From Methanoperedens sp049303315 (lineage in GTDB: Archaea; Halobacteriota; Methanosarcinia; Methanosarcinales; Methanoperedenaceae): a stretch of DNA of 64,000 nt. Positions 8,354 to 16,390 of this stretch are shown in pieces. Position numbers and translations under genes: made by a program. Under the pieces are notes generated by a model. That model searched no databases, was not told the origin of the DNA, and was given only the letters and a program-made list of their open reading frames with translations. Position 1 is the first letter of the stretch. Every line of letters begins with the position of its first letter. The stretch is from assembly GCA_049303315.1 (NCBI GenBank), contig JBAQMZ010000010.1, forward strand, positions 1 to 64,000, in the 5' to 3' direction.

Positions 8354-9904
8354 TCATTGTTTTATCCCATCTGCCAGCACCTGTTTGATCTCTGCCATTA
8401 TCTCTGCAATCCTCTGCTCTTTCTTCAGGATGCTCTCGGTCAATTGCTCAGGAGGCAGATGCTCCAAATCCGGCTTGCCGTTAGGGTTCTTGATATCAAG
8501 GTTATACCCGCTCTCAACAACCTTCGCCGCAGACACTTTCCAGGCATGGCCATTCTCCTTCCTTTCCTTCCACCACTCGATAACAGGCGCAAACTCCTCG
8601 AACTGCATAGGCTGGGTCTTATTATATTGCTTCCTGCCCTCTGGCAGGGGTATTTCATAATACCATATTTCCTTTGTTGGCCCATCGCGTTCAAAAAACA
8701 GCAGGTTCGTAGGGATTCCCGTATAAGGCGCAAAAACGCCATTATGCAGCCTCACAATGGTATGCAGATTAAAATCTTCCAGCAGTTCTTTCTTGATGCG
8801 CGCGCATACCCCATCGCCAAATAAAGTACCGTTCGGGACAACTATACCGCATCTACCTCCCCTCTTCCCACCAGTGCCTCTTCTCAACTTCCGCATGATC
8901 AGTTGAAGAAAAAGCAGCGCAGTCTCAGCGGTCTGTTTATCCTCAGGGAAATTCGAAAGAATACCTCGCTCTTCCTCTCCTCCAAAAGGTGGGTTCGTAA
9001 GGATGATATCCACTCTATCCTTATCCCCAATCTCTCTTAGGGGAAACCGAAGAGAGTTCATTGGATCAATCCGGGGATACTCAAGACCATGGAGCAAAAG
9101 ATTCATCTGACAAAGCAAATAAGGCAACGGCTTTGCATCTCCTCCAAGAATCAACTTTCTTTGCAACATCTCAAAATCCTCTACCCTCTTGCATTGCTTC
9201 CTCAGATGCTCATAAGTCTCTACTAAAAACCCGCCAGTTCCGCAGGCAGGGTCAAGTACAACCTCACCAAGCTTCGGGTCAGTCACATCGACCATAAAAC
9301 GGATTACAGGGCGCGGCGTGTAGAATTCCCCTGAATCGCCAGCAGTATCCCTCATTTCTTTCAACATGCTCTCATACAGGTGCGAGAGGGTGTGGATTTC
9401 CTCTGAGGCAGTGAAATGGATGCTGTTTACCTTATTGATGACATCGCGCAGGAGATACCCATTGACCATGCGGTTGATCGTGCCCCTGAAAACCGTGGCG
9501 ATCACATCTCTTCTATCGCCGCCGTTAGCGCCATGAAGGTTCCTCAAATACGCAAACAGACCCGCTCCCTTTGTTCCATCAGGTTTGACAGCTTCTTCGT
9601 TATTTATGAATGCAATTAACTCATCCCCTGTGATGCCGTCCTCTTTGGCAGCCCAATCCCTCCATCTATAAGGCGGCTCTATCGCAGTCTTATACTTCCT
9701 CCCTGCAAGTTCTTCTTCAGTTTCTCTTATCCTCTCCATATCATCAAGGAACTTGAGGAACATTATCCAGGTAAGCATCGGCAGCCTGTCAAGGTCGCCA
9801 TTCAACCCCTTATCCTTGCGCATGATATCGCGCGCCGATTTTATCAGGCTTCCAAGCTGCTGTGCTGTGGTCTTTGGTATTTCTTCCTTCGTTTTCCGCA
9901 CCAT
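8354..9904 (-). CDS. hsdM: Type I restriction-modification DNA methyltransferase
   Basis: Adenine-N6 methyltransferase subunit that protects host DNA and forms the methylase with HsdS. The 516-residue protein has the N-terminal helical HsdM domain (QLGSLIKSARDIMRKDKGL) and the N6 methylase domain with motif I (DPACGTGGFL) and catalytic motif IV in the form NPPFGG. The frame is open to 9955, but the ATG at 9902-9904 has a perfect AGGAGG four bases upstream and no longer overlaps hsdR, so that start is used. It follows hsdR on the same strand by 16 bases, as expected for one transcript. Confidence 0.95.
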   Translation of the reverse strand: MVRKTKEEIPKTTAQQLGSLIKSARDIMRKDKGLNGDLDRLPMLTWIMFLKFLDDMERIRETEEELAGRKYKTAIEPPYRWRDWAAKEDGITGDELIAFINNEEAVKPDGTKGAGLFAYLRNLHGANGGDRRDVIATVFRGTINRMVNGYLLRDVINKVNSIHFTASEEIHTLSHLYESMLKEMRDTAGDSGEFYTPRPVIRFMVDVTDPKLGEVVLDPACGTGGFLVETYEHLRKQCKRVEDFEMLQRKLILGGDAKPLPYLLCQMNLLLHGLEYPRIDPMNSLRFPLREIGDKDRVDIILTNPPFGGEEERGILSNFPEDKQTAETALLFLQLIMRKLRRGTGGKRGGRCGIVVPNGTLFGDGVCARIKKELLEDFNLHTIVRLHNGVFAPYTGIPTNLLFFERDGPTKEIWYYEIPLPEGRKQYNKTQPMQFEEFAPVIEWWKERKENGHAWKVSAAKVVESGYNLDIKNPNGKPDLEHLPPEQLTESILKKEQRIAEIMAEIKQVLADGIKQ

Positions 9905-9920
9905 GTTTCCTCCTACCCTT

Positions 9921-12281
9921 CTAATCTGAATATAGTAAAGCCTGCATCTCTCCAAGGCTATTTCGAAGCGCGGCAGGTCCGCCGAATAGCTCTGATATCT
10001 CCATCAGATTTCCATGCAATGATATCGGAGGAACCTTAAGAATATTTGTATCGGTAAGCTGCTCAGTCCCGAAATCAATATATTTGTCAAGCATTTCATT
10101 TAAAACTTGCCTTGCCTCAATTCCAAACTTATCAAAGAAATCTTTTTTGTTATTTCTAAGGCGCTCTGCCCTATCCTTTCTGGTTCTGATAGGTGCATTA
10201 TATGCAACATGGCACAAAAGGTCAAATGGGTCTGCATCATATCTTTTCGTGGCATTGGCAAGTTGTTCAAGAGTTATTCCTTTCTCCTCAAGCAAAGAAA
10301 TAATCTGCCTGCGCTGTTCGGCATCACTCCATTTCGAACGAAGTTCCGCAGCTCCCGTGTACATGCTCTTTAACTGCTTCGCTGTATAATCAGTGTACTT
10401 GACAACTGAAAGTCTCTTTCCGTCGGAATCAAGTTCATAAACTACATCCGCTATTATTTCAACAGAACCGCCATTTACATAGTACTTTTTCGGGATGCCC
10501 TCGAAATAATCCGGCGTTTCAGGTGTCTGCCTTAAAGGAGCCTTTGCTTCATCTATGAATTCCTTGTCCTCGGTTTTGAATTTCTCCTTTATTGAATTCC
10601 CCTCTTCATCGATTTCTTCCTCTGTAATAAGCGCAGGTTCGCCATCAAATTCAGGGTCGGCAAAAAGGCGAGTTGCACTTCCTGTATAGTCAAGAATGGT
10701 GAAAAAGAGCTTTCCATAGTCCTCTCTGACACGGGTTCCTCTTCCGATAATCTGCTTAAAATCCACCATCGAATTAATGACCTTGAAAAGCACGATATTC
10801 TTGCAAGTCTGGGCGTCAACTCCAGTGGTCAGAAGTTGTGACGTGGTCAATATCACTGGAGTTCTAGTCTCCAATTCAAGGAATCTGTCAAGATGCCCCC
10901 TTCCGATACCTCCCTCATCAGAAACCACCCTACAAACATAATCAGGATATTGCTGTGCAAGATCAAGATTCCAGTTATTCAGCGCCTTGCGCATATCCTC
11001 TGCATGTTCCTGGTCAACGCAGAAAACAATTGTCTTTGCGAACCTGTCTGTTTTCATTAAATAATCAGTCAGGTGTTTAGCTACCGCATCTGTACGGGAT
11101 TTAAAAGAAATAACCCGTTCAAAATCGCCTGTCCCGTAAACGCCATCCGGGATTTCCCTGCCGTGTTTATCTTTTTCTCCTTTAACCGGGCGCCAGCCAG
11201 TCGCATCGACACTTGAAACGACCCTGTGAACCCGATACGGTGCCAGGAAACCATCCTCGATACCCTGTTTCAGACTGTAAGTATAAATCGGGTTTCCGAA
11301 ATACCGATATGTGTCCCTGTTATCTTTTCTCAGAGGAGTTGCAGTCATGCCTATCTGATATGAAGGTTCAAAGTATTCCAGTATTTCACGCCAGTTGCTC
11401 TCATCTTTAGCGCTTCCTCTGTGACACTCATCAACAACGATAAGGTCAAAAAAATCTCTGGGATATTGTTTATAAAGACCGGGTCTTCGTTCATCCTTTG
11501 CAATTGCCTGATAAGTTGAAAAATATACCTCCCTGCTTTTGACCGCTTCACCCTCTATCTTAATTCTGGCATCTCCCATGGATGCGAAGGTCTTGTCCTT
11601 CGGGTCATCAACAAGGATGTTCCTGTCAGCCAGATAAAGCACTTTCGGGCGTCTGTGCTCACCTGTTCTGTTCCATCGCGTATTCCAGAGCTTCCAAATT
11701 ATCTGGTACGAGATGAATGTCTTGCCTGTGCCTGTGGCTAATGTCAGCAAAATTCTCTTTTTCCCCTGCAGGATAGATTTGATGGCTCGGTTGATAGCAA
11801 TCTCCTGGTAATATCGCGGGATTTTGCCAGGCAAAGTATTGCATGGGGTAAGAAATCTTTCTGCAATTTCAGGTTCAATGCCTTCTGCTCGGCTGAATCT
11901 CATCCAGAGTTCATCTGGCGTGGGAAAATTTTGCAGATCCGTATCTTTCCCGGTTATAAAATCATGCTCAACGATTCCTTTACCGTTTGTCGAATAGGCG
12001 AACTTAAGACCAAGAATTTCAGCATACTCCTTAGCCTGCTGTAATCCATCTCCCGCATTCTTATATGCTGACTTTGCTTCAACAACAGCTATTGAAAAGT
12101 CTCTTCGATACTTTAATAAGAAGTCAGACCTTTTCTGTTTCTTCCTTATGTATTTCTCTCCAGAAACAATAATCCTCCCGTCTGTGAAGGTTCTCTGCTC
12201 GCTGATTTGGTCATCGCTCCAGCCAGATGAGTATAGCTTGGGCACAACGTATTTCCTGCAGGTATCGGCTTCAGTTATCAT
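9921..12281 (-). CDS. hsdR: Type I restriction enzyme endonuclease/translocase subunit
   Basis: ATP-dependent translocase and nuclease of the type I system, of the shorter EcoEI-like kind (786 residues). The N-terminal nuclease domain shows SDFLL and VVEAKSA, a PD-ExK arrangement; the helicase core has Walker A LATGTGKT, the DECH box (VVDECHRG), MTATPLR and GRGTRVRED (motif VI). The C-terminal region probably contacts the methylase. The ATG at 12279-12281 has AAGGAAA upstream. It is first of the three hsd genes; all key residues look intact, so the system may be active. Confidence 0.94.
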   Translation of the reverse strand: MITEADTCRKYVVPKLYSSGWSDDQISEQRTFTDGRIIVSGEKYIRKKQKRSDFLLKYRRDFSIAVVEAKSAYKNAGDGLQQAKEYAEILGLKFAYSTNGKGIVEHDFITGKDTDLQNFPTPDELWMRFSRAEGIEPEIAERFLTPCNTLPGKIPRYYQEIAINRAIKSILQGKKRILLTLATGTGKTFISYQIIWKLWNTRWNRTGEHRRPKVLYLADRNILVDDPKDKTFASMGDARIKIEGEAVKSREVYFSTYQAIAKDERRPGLYKQYPRDFFDLIVVDECHRGSAKDESNWREILEYFEPSYQIGMTATPLRKDNRDTYRYFGNPIYTYSLKQGIEDGFLAPYRVHRVVSSVDATGWRPVKGEKDKHGREIPDGVYGTGDFERVISFKSRTDAVAKHLTDYLMKTDRFAKTIVFCVDQEHAEDMRKALNNWNLDLAQQYPDYVCRVVSDEGGIGRGHLDRFLELETRTPVILTTSQLLTTGVDAQTCKNIVLFKVINSMVDFKQIIGRGTRVREDYGKLFFTILDYTGSATRLFADPEFDGEPALITEEEIDEEGNSIKEKFKTEDKEFIDEAKAPLRQTPETPDYFEGIPKKYYVNGGSVEIIADVVYELDSDGKRLSVVKYTDYTAKQLKSMYTGAAELRSKWSDAEQRRQIISLLEEKGITLEQLANATKRYDADPFDLLCHVAYNAPIRTRKDRAERLRNNKKDFFDKFGIEARQVLNEMLDKYIDFGTEQLTDTNILKVPPISLHGNLMEISELFGGPAALRNSLGEMQALLYSD

Positions 12282-12331
12282 TCGATTTTCCTTTTGCTAG
12301 TACAATAAATGAGTGTGATTATTTAGTATGG

Positions 12332-12480
12332 TCAAGGTTGTTATTATACCATTCTATTTATTTAAATCTGTGGGAATCTGTGTTATCAGTTGAATCTATG
12401 TTCAATTGTAGTTTCTCTTTCTGTGAGAGACGCCGATACGTTAAATCTGCGTTCATCCGCGTTCATCTGCGGTTTCGTTT
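12332..12480. repeat. Dispersed repeat block upstream of hsdR
   Basis: The stretch starts with ttattataccattctattt, continued as attatttaaatctgtg-like sequence, which recurs almost exactly at 14748-14783. It is followed by CGCAGAT-type units (tgcgttcatccgcgttcatc). It runs straight into the cassette-array repeat at 12484. No gene is visible in the whole gap 12282-12759 apart from these two repeats and the promoters they may carry. Confidence 0.65.
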
Positions 12481-12483
12481 TTT

Positions 12484-12739
12484 GAGGAAGCGCCTCATAT
12501 TAATCGTGCTGAATTTATAAAAGTCAGGCGCTTCCTGGAATTCCAGCCCCCTTCAATCCCGTAACTCGCCCTCGCCCCCTCACCTCACGCAAACACCCGG
12601 CGCCGCCAGACGAGCGCGAAGGAGGTCTCGGATTCGAATAAATGATTTGGGGTTGCAATTAATCGCAATATATTTACAAAATTTATATGTCAGGATTCGA
12701 GATACAAACGAATCATGAGATGATTATATTTAGCTAAAA
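12484..12739. repeat. Cassette-array repeat, copy A
   Basis: An 11-base perfect inverted repeat (12485-12495 and 12526-12536, aggaagcgcct/aggcgcttcct) encloses 30 AT-rich bases. A GC-rich stretch containing cggcgccgcc and gagcgcgaagg follows, and the copy ends with gagatgattatatttag, which holds a TATA-like box (12724-12732). The same order of parts appears in copies at 13709-13850, 15018-15215 and 15667-15810. The TATA-like box lies about 33 bases before the expected start of the PIN gene. Confidence 0.75.
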
Positions 12740-12759
12740 ACAAAAGAAGATGCGGTGAA

Positions 12760-13194
12760 ATTATTAAGCGGATTTATCTGGATACCTGTGCCTGGTGCAG
12801 ACCATTTGATGAACTATCCAATCAACGGATTATTCAAGAATCATATGCTATTGCAGAGATTCTTAAAAAAGTGGACTCAAGGGAGATTGAGATAATAGGT
12901 TCTTCCATTTTACTTGTAGAGATCTCAATGATTACACCAAAAATAAAAGAAGAAACAGTACAATCGCTGGTAAAACATATTGCAAATAGCTTTCCAGGTG
13001 TTACTGATTCTGTAGAAATGTTGGCCAGAGAACTTATGCGGGCATGTGCCATCGATGCTGTGGATGCTTTGCATTTGGCAGTTGCGATAGAAAACAAATC
13101 AGAACAATTTATAACGACTGATGATATTATTTTAAATAAGGCTAAATGCATATCTGGATATGGAATAACAGTTAAAAATCCATGCGAGGCATAA
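12760..13194 (+). pseudogene. PIN-domain toxin-like gene with lost or unusual start
   Basis: The frame reads RIYLDTCAWCRPFDELSNQR, then an acidic/hydrophobic PIN core with DAVDALHLAVAIEN and FITTDD, the usual VapC-like metal-binding acidic residues (D in YLDTC, D in AVDALH, DD near the end). It is open from 12751, but no in-frame ATG, GTG or TTG occurs before the GTG at 12871, which would cut off the first acidic residue. An out-of-frame GTG at 12755 sits where a start is expected; one missing base between 12758 and 12766 would restore the frame. Otherwise an ATT codon (12760 or 12763) would have to serve. Either a nonstandard start or an inactivated toxin. Confidence 0.65.
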
Positions 13195-13195
13195 A

Positions 13196-13405
13196 ATGTC
13201 GGAAGCAGCCACAGCAGAAACCCCCAAGGTAATGGATAAGGTATTCAACATACTCAAAAGAGAACTCAGTGCTGAGGAGTATCTCGTTTATCTTCAGGCA
13301 ATAACACCCAGAATAGGGGACGCCACAAAACAATTGAGAGATATAACAAGAAAAATGAGTCTGGAAGAAGTTCTGCGCAAAGCAAAGATAATGGAAAAAG
13401 CTTGA
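13196..13405 (+). CDS. Small hypothetical protein, possible antitoxin
   Basis: A 69-residue protein beginning one base after the PIN stop (taa-a-ATG), so almost surely co-translated with it. It is predicted helical and charged (VFNILKRELSAEEYLVYLQ, then ITRKMSLEEVLRKAKIMEKA). I recognise no family. Small size and tight coupling suggest an antitoxin for the PIN protein, but antitoxins usually precede VapC-type toxins, so this is tentative. Confidence 0.6.
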   Translation: MSEAATAETPKVMDKVFNILKRELSAEEYLVYLQAITPRIGDATKQLRDITRKMSLEEVLRKAKIMEKA

Positions 13406-13434
13406 ACGTATAATCTGACAAGACTGAGAAAATA

Positions 13435-13695
13435 ATGGAAGAGAAATGTCAGTTCTGCGGCGGCGCCGTAAAGGAACAAACAGTGAACCTTGACCTCTGG
13501 AAAAAGGAAAAGCTGTATGTTATCAAGAATGTACCGGCGAAAGTATGTGAACAGTGTGGTGAAAAGTATTTTTCTTCAAAAATTTACGGTATAATCGACA
13601 AGCTTCTAAAAGAGAAATCAAAACCAGACGATACTATGGTTGTACCCGTTTTGTCTTTAAAGAAGTTTGTGGAAGAAGCCGGAGCTATTAGCTAG
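13435..13695 (+). CDS. YgiT-type zinc finger protein (MqsA N-terminal-like)
   Basis: An 86-residue protein with two CxxC pairs at Cys5/Cys8 (CQFCGG) and Cys38/Cys41 (CEQCGE), and the intervening pattern VIKNVPAKVCEQCGE typical of YgiT-type zinc fingers. These proteins are usually antitoxins encoded beside a small RNase-like toxin; no such toxin is next to it here, unless the upstream PIN protein is its partner. It is the last gene before repeat copy B. Confidence 0.75.
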   Translation: MEEKCQFCGGAVKEQTVNLDLWKKEKLYVIKNVPAKVCEQCGEKYFSSKIYGIIDKLLKEKSKPDDTMVVPVLSLKKFVEEAGAIS

Positions 13696-13708
13696 ATTAA
13701 TTCAGTTT

Positions 13709-13850
13709 TTTGGCTTTGCGATCTTTGAATTTATAAAAATCAAAGCGCTTCATGGTAATTCAGCCCCTCAATTCCTCCTATTGCCTTGCCCCCTCCCCCA
13801 TTACGCAAACACACGGCGCCGCCGGACGAGCGCGAAGAATGGGGTTTTAT
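13709..13850. repeat. Cassette-array repeat, copy B (lacks the TATA end)
   Basis: Shares with copies A and C the tract gaatttataaaaatcaaagc followed by gcttcatgg, the cagcccc stretch, the cggcgccgcc core and gagcgcgaag. The left inverted-repeat arm is degenerate (ggctttgcgat) and the gagatgattatatttag end is missing. It separates the YgiT gene from the stop of the minus-strand pair at 13885-14653. Confidence 0.65.
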
Positions 13851-13884
13851 AATATGAGGGAGTGTTCCCAATCCGCTTAGAAAA

Positions 13885-14046
13885 TCAGGATTTTTGAAAA
13901 GCACTGTCTATGAAATCTTTATGTTGCTTTGACCAGACTTTATTTGGTGTGGCTTTTATCCATTCAACATATCTATCAATGAAATCCAATCGTTCCTTGA
14001 AATTGGTCTCTTTCTCCTTCTTTAATTCTCCTAAATCAATTTTCAT
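13885..14046 (-). CDS. Small hypothetical partner of a nucleotidyltransferase-like protein
   Basis: A 53-residue charged protein (MKIDLGELKKEKETN, then RLDFIDRYVEWIKATPNKVW). The ATG at 14044-14046 overlaps the end of the upstream gene by 11 bases, so the two are translated together. I do not recognise the family; in comparable pairs the small second gene encodes the partner of a nucleotidyltransferase toxin or antitoxin. The longer frame to 14073 would lie wholly inside the upstream gene. Confidence 0.6.
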   Translation of the reverse strand: MKIDLGELKKEKETNFKERLDFIDRYVEWIKATPNKVWSKQHKDFIDSAFQKS

Positions 14047-14653
14047 CAAAACCTCCCAGGTATCTTTTAGCATTATTATCTGAGACCTTCAGTTTAGTCA
14101 AAAACATCTTGAGCAATACAATATCTAAATTATCTTTAAAAAGCTTGAACAGGAACCTGGCATCTTCAATATCCTTTTCCGACCCCAGAAATAGCTTGTA
14201 AGGAATCTGCAGTTCAAGTGGAGATAGATACAATGACCTATCTGCAATCTTTACATGCCTTCTATTTTCAAGTGAATATCTGTCAAGGTCATTTTTTACA
14301 AATTTGAGTTCAATGTTCGGAATAAAACATCCTTTATTAGCTATTCTTATGGCATGATGATTTTTTAAATAATCGTTATACGCCTCATAAGAGTTACCGG
14401 TATTGAGGCATTCGTAGCTCTGCTCTATTTCGGACCAGAATTTTAAGAATTTTTCAAAGGATATATTTTCGATAAAAATGTCCACATCTTCGCTCATCCT
14501 GCTTCGCCCGAAAAGAATAGCGACATAACCAGAAATAATTACATATTTTATATTATTCGTTACGAGATGTTCTGTGAAACTTAAAACGAAGCTATCCAGT
14601 AAAGAAAACTCCCTGTCGAATATTATTTTATCCTCTTTGAATTCAATTTCCAT
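14036..14653 (-). CDS. Nucleotidyltransferase-fold protein, toxin-antitoxin-like
   Basis: A 205-residue protein with an N-terminal nucleotidyltransferase-like core: YVIISGYVAILFGRSR followed by MSEDVDIFIENI, matching the G-(G/S)...R.S.DxD pattern that binds metal and nucleotide. The rest is helical with a substrate-domain look (LSPLELQIPYKLFLGSEKDIEDA). Such proteins of the AbiEii/DUF6036 kind often pair with a small protein, as here with the overlapping downstream gene. AGGAAG lies before the ATG. It is AT-rich and flanked by repeats on both sides. Confidence 0.65.
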   Translation of the reverse strand: MEIEFKEDKIIFDREFSLLDSFVLSFTEHLVTNNIKYVIISGYVAILFGRSRMSEDVDIFIENISFEKFLKFWSEIEQSYECLNTGNSYEAYNDYLKNHHAIRIANKGCFIPNIELKFVKNDLDRYSLENRRHVKIADRSLYLSPLELQIPYKLFLGSEKDIEDARFLFKLFKDNLDIVLLKMFLTKLKVSDNNAKRYLGGFDEN

Positions 14654-14747
14654 TTATTCTTCCTGCTTCATTAATCCGCTTTTTACTTTGTTTCGTATAA
14701 TCATTCATATCTCTCCTTTAAATGCTTTATTCAGCAACAACGTCTAT

Positions 14748-14990
14748 GTTATTATACCAATCTATTTATTTAAATCTGTGCTAATGCGACTTTTTCTTTT
14801 AAATTATTTCCTCTGCGTTTTTATTTTCCAAAGTGCAGAGCTCATCACCCTTCAGGACAAGCGCCATATATTAATTGCGATATATTTATAAATAGTTAAA
14901 GCATCTAAAAATTCCTGCCCTTGATGGACATGCAATTCCGCCCTCTGCGCCCCCCGAGGCGCGACTCGGGGCGTTCATCTGCGGTTTTTT
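14748..14990. repeat. Chimeric repeat region between cassettes
   Basis: Begins with the same 35-base motif as 12332-12366 (ttattataccaatctatttatt...). A degenerate cassette-repeat piece follows at about 14862-14905 (aagcgccatatattaattgc), then cgaggcgcgactcgggg and a CGCAGAT-type unit, gttcatctgcggtttt. With copy C at 15018-15215 it fills the 577-base gap 14654-15230, in which I see no gene. Confidence 0.55.
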
Positions 14991-15017
14991 ATGTAATTTT
15001 ACCAACATCGTTTTTTT

Positions 15018-15215
15018 CAGAAGCGCCGAAAATTAATCATACTAAATTTATAAAAATCAAGGCGCTTCATGGGATTTCAGCCCCCCAATATTGCTGAAGC
15101 CTCGCCTCCTCACGCAAACCCACGGCGCCGCCGCACGAGCGCGAGGGATGGGGGCGCCTCGGATGGAAATGTAACTGCTTACAATCGTAAGAGATGATTA
15201 TATTTAGATAAAAAA
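15018..15215. repeat. Cassette-array repeat, copy C
   Basis: Eight-base inverted arms at 15020-15027 and 15061-15068 (gaagcgcc/ggcgcttc), then the GC-rich core and the gagatgattatatttag end. Positions 15121-15220 align without gaps to 15711-15810 with 92 of 100 bases identical by my count, including a perfect 58-base run (15158-15215). The TATA-like ttatattta at 15198-15206 is 33 bases before the hicB start, so the repeat probably supplies the hicBA promoter. Confidence 0.8.
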
Positions 15216-15230
15216 CATATAAAAGCTACC

Positions 15231-15443
15231 ATGAGAACATTCCTTGTATCCATTCAGAAGGAAGACAAATTCTTTGTTGCAAGATGCCCTGAGCTTGGCG
15301 TAACCTCACAGGGGGAAACCCTTGAAGAAGCGCAGGCAAACATTACGGAGGCCATCGAACTCTATATCGAAAGTTTCGGTGAAGACCTGCCTCGTGAAAC
15401 ATCCAAACCTTTCTGGACAACAGTTGAAGTAGCCTATGCCTAA
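15231..15443 (+). CDS. hicB: HicB-family antitoxin
   Basis: A 70-residue HicB-type protein with the partial RNase H-like fold: FLVSIQKEDKFFVARCPELG followed by VTSQGETLEEAQANITEAIELYIE, very typical of the family. It binds and neutralises HicA. The order antitoxin-toxin is less common than hicA-hicB but known. It overlaps hicA by 8 bases. No DNA-binding C-terminal domain is present. No strong ribosome-binding site is seen, and the TATA-like box in the repeat 33 bases upstream suggests a leaderless or short-leader message. Confidence 0.9.
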   Translation: MRTFLVSIQKEDKFFVARCPELGVTSQGETLEEAQANITEAIELYIESFGEDLPRETSKPFWTTVEVAYA

Positions 15444-15663
15444 ACTGCCTGTAGTATCTGGTAAAGAACTTCTCGCTGCATTAAAAAAAGCAGGATTTGT
15501 GGAAGTTCGTCAAAAGGGCAGTCACGTTTCGCTTCAAAAAGTCACGTCCGATACAACCTATAAAACAGTTGTTCCACTGCATCGGGAACTTGCAAAAGGG
15601 ACACTTCTTGATATTCTTCATCAAACAGGTTTAAGCAGGGAAGATCTGCTGGAATTACTTTAA
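15436..15663 (+). CDS. hicA: HicA-family mRNA interferase toxin
   Basis: A 75-residue double-stranded-RNA-binding-fold toxin that cleaves mRNA when free of HicB. The catalytic histidine is in KGSHVSL, within the typical context SGKELLAALKKAGFVEVRQK; the C-terminus VVPLHRELAKGTLLDILHQT is also characteristic. It is translationally coupled to hicB by an 8-base overlap. The cassette is bounded on both sides by near-identical repeat copies C and D. Confidence 0.92.
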   Translation: MPKLPVVSGKELLAALKKAGFVEVRQKGSHVSLQKVTSDTTYKTVVPLHRELAKGTLLDILHQTGLSREDLLELL

Positions 15664-15666
15664 TTC

Positions 15667-15810
15667 ATGCAGCGCTCTCAAAATTTCAGCCCCATCACCT
15701 CCCGCAAATCCACGGCGCCGCAAAAAGAGCGCGAAGGATGGGGGCGTCTCGGATGGAAATGTAACTGCTTACAATCGTAAGAGATGATTATATTTAGATA
15801 AAAAATATAC
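15667..15810. repeat. Cassette-array repeat, copy D (runs into the glycosylase gene)
   Basis: Starts just after the hicA stop with the worn piece gcagcgctctcaaaatttca, then cggcgccg, gagcgcgaagg and the gagatgattatatttag end. The final 17 bases overlap the 3' end of the minus-strand glycosylase gene and supply its last four codons and stop. It forms a direct repeat with copy C across hicBA. Confidence 0.8.
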
Positions 15811-16390
15811 ACTCGCTACATCGTTTCTTCCCGCAGAACTGCTTCCCGTACTCAACGATAAGGGCATGGAATTCCTTATACAGGGGAACGTCCCTGGGCA
15901 GCGAATCCTCAAAAACCGATTGCAGTTTCCCGTAATCGCCTTCAATTCCAAGACATTTGCACATCCTCTTCGTATATGCGTCAATGACGAAACTGGGTTT
16001 GTCAGCAGCGTACAGAACAATGCTGTCAGCCGTCTCCTCCCCTATGCCATTGAGTGAAAGAAGAATATTGCGGAGTTCAGCGCCCTCTTTTTCAAGTAAA
16101 TCCGGATTCCCGGAAAAAAATGCAGAGATATTCTTAAGCCTGTTTGCCTTTTGCCTGTAAAAACCGGTGCATCTTACCAGCATTTCAAGCTCCTCAATAC
16201 CTGCCTTTGAAAGGGGTTCAGGTTCCATCAGTCCCCGCTCTTTCAAGTTTCGTATCGCCCGTTCCACATTCTCCCATTTGGTCTGCTGGGTCAGGACTGC
16301 TCCTACCACCACTTCAAAAGGAGTATCGGCGGGCCACCATTGCTGGTGCCCGAATTGGTTCAGAAGCTTATTGTAAATACTATTCATCAT
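15794..16390 (-). CDS. Endonuclease III-related HhH-GPD DNA glycosylase, C-terminus altered by repeat
   Basis: Base-excision repair glycosylase of the COG2231/MagIII-like branch (198 residues). It has the WWPADTPFEVVVGAVLTQQT start, a helix-hairpin-helix (LNGIGEETADSIVLYA) and the catalytic Asp in VIDAYTKR. Glu replaces the lyase Lys of true Nth, so a monofunctional glycosylase is expected. The C-terminal cysteine cluster reads FCGKKRCSEC and then stops after IFFI, so the fourth iron-sulfur Cys is absent. The codons for IFFI and the stop lie in repeat copy D. The ATG at 16388-16390 sits in the arm of a hairpin of the next repeat. It may be a slightly truncated but working enzyme, or a decaying gene. 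Confidence 0.85.
   Translation of the reverse strand: MMNSIYNKLLNQFGHQQWWPADTPFEVVVGAVLTQQTKWENVERAIRNLKERGLMEPEPLSKAGIEELEMLVRCTGFYRQKANRLKNISAFFSGNPDLLEKEGAELRNILLSLNGIGEETADSIVLYAADKPSFVIDAYTKRMCKCLGIEGDYGKLQSVFEDSLPRDVPLYKEFHALIVEYGKQFCGKKRCSECIFFI

Noticed and set aside
10084..10389. Plus-strand frames inside hsdR, nrdD, dnaG and other large genes
   Set aside because: They are opposite-strand shadows with no motif or ribosome-binding site.
12282..12759. tRNA gene as an attachment site for the accessory island
   Set aside because: No cloverleaf or T-loop motif was found at either island edge or in the other gaps that I read; a covariance-model search would be decisive.
12484..15813. Integron with attC sites
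   Set aside because: No tyrosine integrase is in the window and the repeats lack clear attC core boxes; only the cassette-like layout is similar.
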